64,000 nt of DNA, from assembly GCA_942159475.1 (NCBI GenBank), contig OW804096.1, positions 126,346,941-126,410,940 of the forward strand, in the 5' to 3' direction. The DNA is from Sthenelais limicola (Eukaryota > Annelida > Polychaeta > Phyllodocida > Sigalionidae). Numbering within the stretch: position 1 is the stretch's first letter; each line of letters opens with the position of its first letter. The position numbers and the translations under genes were made by a program. Under the pieces are notes generated by a model. The model did no database searches. It worked only from the letters and a program-made list of their open reading frames with translations, and was not told where the DNA came from. Below are positions 27,111 through 39,375 of the stretch, one piece after another.

Positions 27111-29042
27111 TAACAATGGAGTAATTCCTCAACTTGAATAAAATATCCGCTACAAAATTTGCTCCCGATTCCCAAACAAGCCTCCGAGATTAACTGCTTT
27201 ATGAGAGGAACTTCCTCAAAGCCACCTTGTCCCATTGTTGGCTTCTTTTATTTTGCCGGTTAAAAGTTTTTAAAGAGTTGAAGAGCTCGCAGCAGTGAAT
27301 GGTAGTGGATGTGTTGGTGGGGAAAGGTCTTGTCTCCTGAAGGGCTTTGCCCTTCAAACATGGACGATGTATAGGGACCTCCCGGCGACTGGAGAGTTCT
27401 GACTGCATAGGAAGGTATAAAAGCTTAACTAGTCGAAAGGCGGAGAGAGCCTCAATTCCCAAATGCCCTTCTATCATGGCTAAATCAGATGGTCAGAATG
27501 ACAGGCGATTAGCAATCCTCCATCAGAGGAAGATCAAGGGTAATCAGAAATAATCAGGTAGGCTGAAATACCTGTCAGGGATGTAATGGGCATTTCTTGA
27601 GGGATGAATATTCCTCGTCTCGCTCATGACGTGCTGTATAGGGGGGTCTTCCACCAAAGGAGGGCAAGGTCGCAAGCCACATGTTTTTGTCCCCAAACCA
27701 AATTAGCCCTTTCCAAACCCTCAATCATTCCATGCCCTCCCATGCAGGCAAACCGTCCCCTTTATCAATCATACCGGTCGATAATAGGATATTCGAATGG
27801 GGGAGGAAACTTTCTTGCGAAACTTCATAAATGAATACAAGGCCGCAGACACACGCAACAAAGCTAATAGATTATTCCCTATATTGATTTGGAAGATGAT
27901 TTATGAGCTTCCTCTTGGGTAAGGAAGCCCATTTCTTAAGTACTCCTCATAGTTATCCTGTACAGAATCGTGCGGTTATGTGGGCAACTGCATTACATTT
28001 TGACCACCAAGTTCACCAAAACGTTTATAATTATTATACTTTACTTCTGATGTCCATTCTCTCTTTGCTCTGTGCCTTTCTTTTCTCCCCATTTTCTTTC
28101 CCTTTCTCCTTATTATTGCCATTTACTTTTACATTTGTCGGATGCTGATTTCCATCGCTATAAATAAATTATATGAACTCGTCCTTATTTCAATGACCCC
28201 GGAAGTAAATGCAAATATCCCTGTCCTATTTAATGGACGACATCGATCCAGTCTAACATTTAAAATATTCTGAGCTGGAAGGAAATACTGGACGTATGAT
28301 TGACAGTCGGGCATCACTTTGTCTCTTATATGATGGTGGTGCACGATGATTCTTGGCTCCCATCCCGAGACCACTAAAATAAAATTATCTAATGGATCAC
28401 ACACCCAGTGATCTGGCTATTCATACTACTGGGTCGTCCAACTTGGGTGGCAAACTCCACAGGCCATCGCAGTAGGACCTGACGATTAGGGGTGGAGAAA
28501 CGTGATGGGAGGCACTTCCCTCCCACACCACCCTTGACACACCATTTTCAGATATTTTCTGCCGTGAAAAAAATCAATTATTCTTTATCCTGAATTCCAC
28601 TGCATATTGGTGTAATATTAAAACTTTAGGCACAAAAAATGAGAAAGCTATGGAATATGGAATATGTAGAATCAAATACATAATTTGTCCGCAATAAGAT
28701 AAGTAACTTGTATAAGATTTGAATATAAAATTGTTATTAAATGTCTAATAATGTTCAATATACTAAGGGACAAGAAAAAATGGTGCTTTGTGGCTTCCTA
28801 GCCTGTTCCCTGGATAGTCAACCACTTTGGATACACCATCGGCTGTATACAGGCAACGTGGCCTGTTCCGTAAACAGCCATTTTAGAATTTCGTCATCAG
28901 ATAATAGCCCTATCATTGGATAAAGGGTACAACGACTGCCCCTTACCGCTACTTTATTTTCTTGTTTACACGGAAAGCTGGCTACAGCAAAGAATGAGGG
29001 AGAAGTTCCTGGTAGGCACGTTTACAACTTGAGATCAACATG
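27111..29042. other. No gene recognised
   Basis: Moderately complex sequence at 27180-27560 (short open frames on both strands, no domain) passes into AT-rich DNA. It may be regulatory sequence flanking the GC-richer island at 26-27.1 kb. Confidence 0.4.
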
Positions 29043-29091
29043 ATCAAAATGATTCCTTTTTTTTTTTTTTTTTAAATCAAAATGATTCCTT
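29043..29091. mobile_element. Poly(T) tract between 16-bp direct repeats
   Basis: ATCAAAATGATTCCTT occurs at 29043-29058 and again at 29076-29091, enclosing a T run (17 Ts counting those of the first repeat) and AA. A poly(A) or poly(T) tract between matching 14-18 bp direct repeats is the footprint of LINE-type target-primed insertion, here of little more than a tail. Confidence 0.55.
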
Positions 29092-30639
29092 AACTCTCAA
29101 TATTGACTTAAAATTAATGCAGGTTGTGATACATTCTAAAATGATCGTTTATATACTTACAGCAGTGATAATGCAGCTTTTATACTATTTTCCCATTATC
29201 AGGATCAATCGCAAATCATTAGGCCTATTGCTCAAGGTTCAAAGTTCCCATATTCTCGGCAAAAACAATAAATCCCAATTTGGCCTTTGGTTAGGAAGGC
29301 TCACTCTCCCACACCTACTTCAACAGAAAAAAACTGTTGTCACAAGGGGTGAGCTCTATTCCACTGGACTAAAAGATTAGAGATTCCTATTTGAGGAGGG
29401 TTTGGGCAATCCCCTAGGAACCCCAGTGTGATGGGGTGAAAGCGAAAGGAGTTGAACTGGAACACCCTGTTCAATATCTCATCAAACAAACTATACCACC
29501 CTAAGTGGATGGTCCCTGCCAATGCGTAGGGTCTCTGCAAAACAAGGTGGACTTTTCAGGCTTGTTGTTTACTTATTTGAGAAATCCACCTGACAACCTT
29601 CAGCATAACAAATTGATTGGTTAATATTGGAGATAATGCGCACGTAAATTTAAGGTGGAGGAAACATAAATTTATGCGTATATGTTATATATTAGATATA
29701 ATTTTATATATTACATAATATAATTATACGATATTATATACATGTTTGTATATCATATTAGTATATCATATCATTTGTATATTTATTATATCATATTATA
29801 TTATATAGAGACAGAGAAGAGACAGTGGGAGACAGACAGACAGCCAGGTGGACAGGGGTGAAAAATGAAATCCTCTCATTTGGGAAAGGCATGCTATAAT
29901 GGGGACGATACAAATGTGAGTAAGGCCAACTAGGATATTGGGTATTTACTCGAGGCGATGGCAGCTCTATTGACGAGAATCTTTGGAGGTAGTGAACGAC
30001 TAGCATATATATGGATAGACGTAATCATGGTGCCGCCTGATGCTTCGGGAAATAGGACTGATCGTGACTGCAATACGTGATTGTCTGAATAGTCCGGTGT
30101 ATTAAGGGGATCAGTCAACCACCCACCCACCCTCCCCCTGGCTATGGGCCTTGCGATACATTTGTAGGCATAAAATGACCCGTCACATTCTACAAATAAA
30201 ACCTTGTAGATGTATAACAAACCGGTTATACTCAATTGGGATGTGATTACAGGGCTAACTTACCACACCCACCACACCCTCCAAGTGTGGCTACCCTTGG
30301 AGAAATTGATTTTATAAATGGTCATTAAATAGCGCAAAGAATGTAAACTAGACTGAGACCTTGAATTGTTCAATAAAATGCAATACAAGGTTCTTCCTTG
30401 TCTTGACCTGGTGTAGAAGATAGATTTAGAACTTTATAAGCTCAAGTAGAATGAGAGAAATGCCCCTTTCTACATTGCTCTCCCTTGAACCGTTTGTATT
30501 TTATGTTAATTGGATTCGCTCAATTGAATGGCTGCTTAGAACGGCTGAATTTTGGTGATATCAAGTGGGGAAAAGGTGCTTCAATTGTAGGCCCTTTCGC
30601 TAGCTGTGTTACTCTGTAATTTCTTTAGTTCACCTTATC
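29092..30639. other. No gene recognised
   Basis: Apart from the AT/GACA simple repeat at 29.7-29.85 kb, only short open frames without domains are present. A TAGGCCTA lies at 29220-29227. Confidence 0.5.
29680..29855. repeat. AT-only block followed by GACA repeats
   Basis: About 125 bp of nearly pure A/T with repeated ATATTATAT and TATCATAT motifs is followed by GAGACAGAGA and GACAGACAGACAG runs. This is simple-sequence DNA, and it could be part of an old repeat. Confidence 0.7.
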
Positions 30640-31260
30640 AGTAATGAGGTCGTCTGGTGGAACATGTTGCTGGGATCATTGCGAGGTGCACAAGATCCAT
30701 CTCCAACAGCTGTGACTAACCACCACCGTCTACATCAACGCCCTCTCGTGACCAAAACTGGCGAACACCGAATGGTGATGCGGACAGGAGGTGGAGGAGG
30801 GGGAGGTGATGGTGGTGTAGGTGGTGGTGGTGGTGGGGTGGTGTTAGGGGGCCAGAGAATTTGCTTGGTGGAGGGGCTCAGTAATTGTGGGGGCAGGTTG
30901 GCATATGTGCAAGAACACCTCTCCATATGAGCACTAGAGGGAGTGGCGACTGCACGCAGGAGAGTACTTCCGGTTGCTAGATATCAAGGCCATAGAGTAG
31001 ACAACATTGAATGGAACGGATCTGTGGGGCTGGTCGGAACTAGCTCATGTAGCACCTCAGTCTCTGCCACCAGAGGCTAACGTATATGAAGTCAACATTC
31101 TTAATGTATCAGATGCCAGAGGACAGAAGGACCGACTGCAAAGTCCTGCGTCGGGTTCACTTCCGGGCAATATAAACAGTGCAGCTTTGGAGTTTTTTTA
31201 TATCCAGGGACAGACTTCCTCCATGGAACACAAAGACACTTTCCTGAATAAATCATGATA
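30640..31260 (+). other. Unrecognised GC-richer island with GGT/GGA repeats
   Basis: The island contains a GGAGGT/GGTGGT run (30784-30842) inside an 88-codon + strand frame (30664-30930) that reads as a poly-glycine stretch. An 83-codon + strand frame (31007-31258) follows, with a mixed, protein-like composition (SELAHVAPQSLPPEANVYEV) but no known domain. The two frames are not in phase with each other. They may be exons or UTR of an unknown gene, or regulatory DNA. Confidence 0.25.
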
Positions 31261-32924
31261 AGTCCTTATTAATTCTAGAATTCGATGCTTATGCTGCCGG
31301 GATGCTTGGGGGTCAAATATATATTCTGCTGACGACTACAAAGATTCGGCAACTTTGTCATTGCTCTAAAAAAGGCCCGGCAAAAACATGAGATTAATAT
31401 GAAAGCTCTTGCATTAGCTATCCTTTTCAAGGTTATGTCATGCAAAATAAGGACGCTATGCAAAACGATTCAGGTTCAAAGTCATTGTTATTTGCCGAGA
31501 ACCGTGAACAGGTTTGAGAAATTTCCCTCCCTCTTTCTCTTTACCTCTTTCATGGCCTATGCCCCTAAGTTCTGTATCTGTCACGTTTTATTGAGCTATG
31601 TTTTAATATTTATTTCTTCTGTCAATGCACTATACAATATGGTATAGAATATAACTCTGTGTTTCTCAGTCGAAAGATTACATTACCCAGTGATAGACAT
31701 GATGATTATACATGTTGCAATCTTTGTATAAGTCATTCAGCGCTATCTGTAAAAATATAAGAGGTGTGATGGAGAATTACACCGCATACATCACGTGAGA
31801 GCTAAAGAATATGTTCACATGAAAGTTAAAGAATCTAAAACGAGGAACTAACTCTTGCGTAAAATGAAAAATTGCAAGAGTGAAGGCGTTTCGGTAAATG
31901 GATCTCTAGATATCTGAGAAAGCCAACCCCACAGAGGCTGGCATTCTGACCCCTATATACGTTTCAGATTCATCACACACAAACCGTCCGCGAACACAAT
32001 GGGATAACTTCAGTTCAATATGTATTCAAGATCATCCACATCGGTACCTCTACCACCGTCCCCTGAAACATCCCCACAATTATTTATGTCATAGATATAG
32101 TCGTCTAGATTGGATCATTGATTCCTTTCAAGTATATAAGGACAGTATTTATTAAGTCATATGTTCCAAGATGCACTGTGTAGCTATTCCGATACCAAAT
32201 ACACCCAAAAAAGATATTTGTAAATGATGGATACGAGATTCTATGGATAGCATTGGGATGTGGTGGTTGTAAACTGGACCATTTTCCCAAGAGTTGGTCT
32301 TGTTTTAACTTCTATCGATGCCAAGCGTCGCTGACGTGCATCGGGAGTCATACTTCTATATGGCCATAGCCCTTTGGGCTTCGGGAATGAAGGAATCAAT
32401 CATTGATCCCAAAGAACCAAACACCCTCCCCTTGACTGGATTTTCATATTCTATTCTAGTCTATCGATACTACTTCAGGTAAGGTGCTTCGCTTTTTCTC
32501 CCGCCTCCAACTGTGGCAGTACAGTGCGTATAACAAACATGATAATAAGTTGTATTATGCCCGCATTAATGTTCATTGCGGCCCACTTCATTCTCATCTT
32601 GTCTGATATAGCCACATAAAACAAGAGATAAGCATAGGATGGAGCCATATATATTTGTGGGACGAACGTCATTAATCAATGAACCGCAGTCAAAGAGGAG
32701 TTAGTTCCCCTTGAAAATATTCCTGAGTTATTGCCTGGATAAATTACAGCAAGGTCCCAGTTACTTATTTCCACTATTTGATTGGATGGATGGCGCATCC
32801 TGAAGTTAGAGGTCATATAGAGCTGAGACCTTTTGCAGGATCAACAGAACAATAGCTGGAAACAGGACACAATTTTGCTGGAGGCCTACATTCACATCTA
32901 TACCTACGTAAATTCATTTAGAAT

Positions 32925-33420
32925 TGACATACATACATATATAAATACATACATACATGTATACTATTACGATCTTTAAATTATTGTATCTTCAATTCCT
33001 ACTGCATGAAACAATGTTGAACTGCAAGCTGATTGTGCAATATATTTAGTCTTGCCAGGAACCTATAAAACAGTCAAGAGCAAGATCGACCTTCGACCGA
33101 AAAACTTCTCAAAATCAGTTCCCCGATACAATTTTTAAAAGATTATATTTCAGCACCCCCCACCCCCACCCCCACCCCCCACACACAAGAAATAATGAGT
33201 TAGAACCTGTTGCTAGTGCAGAGTGCAGACCTTTACTAAAAGAATCATACCTGTACATAACCCTATAAATGCATACAGTAATATGTGTATGCGCCCGTAC
33301 ACACATACACACACATACATCATTTGCTCATGTATGTGCATACATTTAAAATGCACATGGATAAAATACCAATATATATATACAATTGCGCGTGTATAAG
33401 TCATATATATATACCATGTT
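32925..33420. repeat. Cluster of CA, CATA and TA simple repeats
   Basis: ACATACATACATA-type runs lie at about 32930-32960 and 33290-33345, and TA runs at about 33371-33410, with the C-rich tract between them. No gene is seen in this block. Confidence 0.75.
33155..33187. repeat. C-rich tract with G-quadruplex potential on the minus strand
   Basis: Four C runs of 5-6 bases are separated by single A bases, followed by an ACAC run. On the minus strand this gives four G runs with one-base T loops, a textbook quadruplex-forming pattern. Confidence 0.8.
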
Positions 33421-35451
33421 CACATAATAATAGAAAAGTATATTTTACCTGTTTGAAAACGCGCTGTTTATGGGTAGGTTACATCTCGGGCCGAGAACAG
33501 AGCTCAGCCCGGTGAAGGCCTCATGTCCATCAGCTCATTAAACGGAAATCCATCTGCAAAAAAGTAAAATTTTTTTCAATAACCTGTGAACACATTAACG
33601 AGTATTATATGTGATTAAATAAAATGGTATTCTGCTGGTCTGTATTTCTACTCTCAAACTATCAAATCGACTCCGGAATACGCTAGTTCTGCTTAAAGTT
33701 AGAGCAAGTAAACCCTATCCATTCTGATAGTACGGTACACCCTTCCAGCTCCTAACAGCCGAACCTTTCGTTCTCTCATCTCTCCAAATATATAAACCTA
33801 TAGATCCAATCATGGAATATTGTAAATGTTATCATTTTCATACGTTCTTTCTATTCTTCCATACAAAGAATGACCATAGCGAAGGATATATCCAATGTGC
33901 CCTTTCTTAATCTCATGGAATCTACTTTCTATACGCTCAGCCTGTCCTATTCCTATATAGCTGGTGGTGCCTTGGTGTACTGCATACCGATCATGGGCCT
34001 TATTGTACTGAATGAAGGAATACATCATCTACTCCCCTATTGCCTGCCCTCCGATGATTGGAACATACTTGCAATTTAGCTTTGGGAGTAATAGATTTTT
34101 TGCATTGGTATTTCTTGTTAAGGACATCGCTGAGCTCGGTGGCAATCATGGACGACAGTACATAACTGCATCCAGCCAGATGAGAGAGAATCGTTCTCTC
34201 CCCCCATATGGAAATAAAGAAAGGCCATAGTATAAATGCCCTTTGTTACAGACATGTCGGGAAACAGAAGAAAATGTGAGTCTCGCACCCAAAACTGGCA
34301 TGGTGTCTATCTGCCTGTGGTAAGAACATACGATAGCCTCTAATGCTGAGCAAATTAGAGCATATTTCATCGCACTCTGATATGGACCGAGCTGTACATG
34401 GCCTGTGTCTGTTGTACAAAGAAGTCGGAGTAAGAGGGGGAAAAAATCAATGGTCTGTAATAGGGCTAGGGATGATGGAGGATGGGTAGTGAAGAGGTAG
34501 GGAGAAGAACGGTGGTGGCCTTAACGGTTCTTTCGTTAGAACCAGCCCACAAGATGCAAAGCCAATCATCGGCAGATATTGGCCAGCAATAAGAATGGCC
34601 ATGACAAGGGAGTGCCTGGACTGGCATTTCAGACAAGTAAAAACATACATCACTGCATGAAACAGGTACAGATCCTTCGGCGTATTGCACCACAACCACT
34701 TTGCCAACACAGAGCAGAATCCTAAGAAATCGAAGGTAACTTAGTGGAAACTTCTGCTTTCTGATAGCTGATGAAGACAAGTCAGAAAATAGGACTTGCA
34801 ACCCATTTGGTGCTGATATAATGTTGGCTGGGAGTGACTGCGCCCTGCAGACAACAAATGCAAAATAAACTGGCCTTGTGCGCCGTCTAAAGTACGCAGG
34901 AGATCTCACAAGGATTCTAATGCAAATCTCGATGAAAGTGGATTGAACTGGGTGAATTATGAAGGCATTAAGCAACTGGGGGAGCTGTTCTTAAAGGGAA
35001 CTATCAGTTCGCTAAATTATTATTATGGGACGGGCTCTGAGAAGAATACCATTAACATTGGAGGGGGCCTTATGCGTGATATAGTGTCTATAATCTGCAA
35101 ATCAATAACAGAGGTGCCTATGCTTCGTGCACATCGAGGGTGATTTAAATTCCTCATGGTCGCATGCTATTTTATGGGGGAATAGACACAGCACGGGAAC
35201 GATTCATTCCAATTGCCATATACTGCAATGATGATAGTTAGAAAGCCTTTGTGCAGAATGTGTTGTGTTCTTTTTCAATGAATCTGACACGATGCACAAA
35301 GAATAAATAATTTGATTCCTTTGTAATAAAAGACAGGAAACGGGAAGATTCGAGACCAGGTCTGGCTATTATACATTGGATCCTACCTACCATATGCCCA
35401 CGTGCAGGCAAGTCCTAAAATCAATATGATGTAGAGATTTTGGTTCAACAG

Positions 35452-35531
35452 ATAGGCCTCCCTAAGGTGGGACATAAACCCACAACCTTCGTATTTTATG
35501 TCAGGTGGTCCTACCATAAGGGCACCACATG
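35452..35531 (-). mobile_element. tRNA-like SINE fragment, copy 1
   Basis: This 80-bp block recurs at 36740-36819 with one mismatch. Read on the minus strand it contains GTGGG-TTTATGT-CCCAC, a 5-bp stem with a 7-base loop exactly like a tRNA T-arm, with B-box-like GGTTTATGTCC. An A-box-like TGGTGCCCTTATGG lies about 45 bases upstream. It is too degenerate to be a working tRNA, and no body or tail of a SINE is recognised beside it. Confidence 0.6.
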
Positions 35532-36739
35532 GCCAAGAAGAAGATAATATTATTTGAGGAAATATATTATCAATAAATGTTCGTTGAGAATGATTTGCAT
35601 AGCAATCCAATAAATTCGGTCAGAAAAAAACTTGCTAAATCATTTTCCTTCTATCATACTATAAGATATGTTTCTCTTTCAATTTAAATAAAACCAGAAC
35701 CTTCACCTCAAACTTGGATGAATCAAATAATGTCTGAAAGTTGAGAATGTCAAGAATGTCAATGACCTCATTAAACATACTTAACTACAACATCAAAAGT
35801 TCTAAATATGTATGGACGGAAGCAATGAAATTGCCGTGATTGCCCAATTAGCCCTTCTCTTCTAGTTAAATAACCAAGAGATTGAATGAGCATTTAACTC
35901 CATTGTATTTTGATCAGTCAGATTAAACGGATTTCACAAGATGTAGTCTGGCGAAGAACTTTTATCCCCGATAATATAAAAACAGGACATGGAGACCTGG
36001 GCCTTCACAGGAAATTTGATAATGAAATTGGAATAGTCCGAAGTGTGCCGAAGGACTTGAAATATGTTTCAATGCCTGGTGGAGAAACCTTTTGGGGCTG
36101 TGGCTTAAAGTTCGGTAATGAAATAAGGCTGTGTACGCAACGGTATGTACACAAAGGTGCATGAAACATGTACAGTATATCAGCTAAGGGCCACATACAC
36201 ATGCGAAATATAGCTACGATGTCCCATAGAAAGATTCGGTCTTTATTCTAATTAAATTTGCTTATTTCCCAGTGGTATTTAAAGGATTTTTTATTTCATA
36301 ATATTCATTGTTTTACCAGAAAGAAAGTTTACATGGAGAACCTGTTTGAACTTAAAGCACTTTAATCTAAACATGATACTAGGATATCTTTGGTAAAAAA
36401 AGAAAGCAATTTAATCATAATTACCTAAGGTATGCAGTATGGATTAGAATGATGGATTATCACACATTAAATCATATAGAATCACACACATAATACCTTC
36501 CAATGTCTTGCATCTCAGCCATCATAAAAGTAATTCATGCATTTACTCAAACTTATTATAGGCGATTTTCAAACAAATTCCAAACAAATTAACCGGTTAA
36601 AAATAATAATGGAACTGTTTTTTTGTGTTTTTTTAGAAACGTTTATTAATCGATACACAAAATAATATGACAATATACAATCTATTCTTGCAGAGTACAG
36701 TGACATGTGTATAATTGGTAGGAAATGAGCCTCAGTTAA
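35532..36739. other. Spacer between the two tRNA-like elements
   Basis: AT-rich DNA with open frames up to 84 codons at 35910-36164 (both strands). No family is recognised. Confidence 0.5.
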
Positions 36740-36819
36740 ATAGGCCTTCCTAAGGTGGGACATAAACCCACAACCTTCGTATTTTATGTCAGGTGGTCCT
36801 ACCATAAGGGCACCACATG
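36740..36819 (-). mobile_element. tRNA-like SINE fragment, copy 2
   Basis: This is the second copy of the 80-bp tRNA-like block, in the same orientation and about 1.29 kb from the first. The flanks of the two copies do not match, so they look like separate insertions of one family, not one segmental duplication. Confidence 0.6.
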
Positions 36820-39351
36820 AATCAATTTGGCGTCATGAAAATGTACATTCTCCAAGTTAAGATATCATATTTTAAATCTTATCAAACACAGTAAGATCAT
36901 ACCTCTCTCCATACCGAGTTATCTACAAAAAGAATTCACAACGGTTCACTATCAAGATGGCTTTCCTCATGTAAAGAAGCCAATAATGAGAAATCACAGA
37001 GGTGAATATGTAGTACCCTATCCTAAGGCGCTGTCCTCATGCCAAACCACGCCTTTTATTCCGCCGTCCCCCACTTCTCGTGTTTTCACAAGCACAACCA
37101 AGTCTTCCCTTTTCTTTGCAACCACACGTGTCTCCGAACCGAATCAACAAGGGGCCATGACATCTCAGCTATATTACTCAAGTCGGCAATACCGATTTCG
37201 GAAGCGAAACCGCTTTTAGAATTCCACCCCCAATATTCAAGGAAGCCTTTGCGAAAATGGAAATATGGACATGTCACGTTCCTGACATAAAGTCAGTGTA
37301 TATAATATATAATATATATATCCCAGATTGTGTTCTTACCAGCCGCTAGCTGAATGGCTTGTTTAAAAATGAATCATGAAGTGCAGGAAGCCAGCCAAGG
37401 AAGGCATTGCGTAATAATGAAAGTTAATGCCATGATCCCAGTAATCATTCATTTATCTTCTTATGGCATGACAATGGGGAATCTTCCCTCTGAATGAATG
37501 CAAAGTCAGCGAATATTCTTGGGATTTATAGCTCAAAGCCTTGATAAAAAATAATACATCAATATAGGTCAGAACCCTCAGCCAAGGAAAATAGCATTTG
37601 TAATGGAAGAAAAATAAAATGACCGATAGCAACTCAGTTACTTCTTCCCTTATTTAACTATTTATCAACGATTCTGATATGATTTACATTCTAAAAACAT
37701 CCAAAGACGAGCAATCAATTACATTAAAACCACCTCCTTATAGATGTTAGTCCTAATTAAACTACCCTTGGCTCAAATCAGCTCTCAAGTATTTCGCGGA
37801 CACGCAGAGGCATGCTAACTATTCCGATGGGACAATGTTCCCATCATCTGGACAAACAAGTGGACAAACGAGTGAGGTCAACAAGAGCCATGATCAGAGC
37901 CCTATTCCAGGTCGCGTTCCTTTGCCAATCGGCGCTTAACAAGGAACGGGCAGTACTCGCCATACATTGCCGACTAGAAGAAACATGTACGTGCATCCGT
38001 AAGCAGGCACAATTACAGACTGCCTGAGACATTATTGGAAGCGACATAACTTCAGAAGGAAATCAATCGTCGCACAAGTGCTTATCTGGTATACAGATTA
38101 AGGGTTTTAACTAGGCTCCAATATGGTCCGATTTTTCTGTTGTTTCTTCATTGAGCATGTACTTTTTCCCCTGGATTTAAGCACAGAGGTTTCTAGATAT
38201 GACTACAAACTATACACTGTCCATGTGCTGAGTGGAGGAAGTTCAATTGCTGTAACTTCATGTTAAGCAAGGAATCTAGAGAAGGAACAGGTTAATGTGG
38301 GGCAAATATAGCAATGCAATATTTTTTCTAATTTAAATGGCATAGACTAAACTGTTGTATTATTGATATATATATCTGTCAATTTTTTGTGTACTTTATT
38401 AGGAGCAATGTCTGTTTCCTCTGGGTCCTTTTTTACTTAACTTAAATGGCTTGACCCGGAATGAGGTTTAGATTTTCGGTAGAATCTTTGTTATTGTATT
38501 TTTGCATTAACTGAAATGGCTGGGATAAAACTGAAAAAAAAAATGTAAATCGCATAATATTTTTGCTGAATAAAAATCTTTAATAACAACGAATAGAAAA
38601 TTGCAATAAATAAAGAAGGTCTTTGTTAGCATAACATGTGGGTTTGTCTGCTCTGCGGTATCAGGTTTCTAGTCATTGGGATTCTGCTCTCTCTTATTGC
38701 CGTTCATTTAAAGAACTCCCAATATCTCTTGGAACTAGGTCTAAACAATAGAACACATTTTGATTTCCAAATGGAGTGTTATTACATGTTTGCTTATAGA
38801 TATTTGTTTATACAGATTCAAATGAAAGTAGAAAGAGAATTCAATCTTCCAGCAGATTAAGATGTCCCATATTCCTCCTTATCAAAGATAGGTGTCCTAT
38901 ATTGTTCTCATTTTTTTTTAATATTTGGCCATACTTTTAAACAAGTTAGTTACAAACGAAGCATAAACTTCCATAGTGGCTGTTTTCATGCGGTGCCATT
39001 TAAAAGATTAAACTAAAATATAGAGCAACCTAGATTTACGTAGAGTTACTAGGCGATAAGTTAATTTTACACTCGATTAAACATACTGCATTGCCTTAAA
39101 GTTATGTCCGTGATCATCTTGTTGGCAAGCTAAGTACAACCATTGCTGCAAGTTATTTTTAGCAATTTTGGTCACTGAATATTTATGAACCTGTTTATTG
39201 TGTTCCCATCCATTTCAGTCAATACGATTGGCAACAGTCCCTTATGTGGGCGGATATCTGTGAGCTAAGAATATCATATTACAATAAATGTGCTTAACCG
39301 ACCTTGGTTGAAGCTTTGTTCTGGCTACTTATTCATACATAGATCTAGATA
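36820..39351. other. No gene recognised
   Basis: A more complex patch at 37000-37290 is open in two + frames and one - frame. Another patch at 37810-38040 is open on both strands. From 38300 to 38630 the motif AAATGGC recurs three times in poly(T)-rich sequence. Nothing can be named. Confidence 0.45.
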
Positions 39352-39375
39352 TACCTCCTTAGATCTAAGGAGGTA
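39352..39375. repeat. Perfect 24-bp palindrome
   Basis: TACCTCCTTAGA is followed directly by its reverse complement with no spacer. It could bind a dimeric factor or be a very short foldback remnant. Neighbouring AGATCTAGATAT adds further local symmetry. Confidence 0.7.

Larger units (their letters stand above)
31261..35451. other. No gene recognised
   Basis: The region contains the simple-repeat cluster near 33 kb. A 169-codon minus-strand frame (34975 to 34466) is long for this composition but shows no domain, signal or repeat I recognise and has no obvious splice context. It is listed here as uncharacterised. Confidence 0.4.

Noticed and set aside
38330..38545. Tandem repeat based on three AAATGGC words
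   Set aside because: The spacing is uneven and the sequence between the words does not align.
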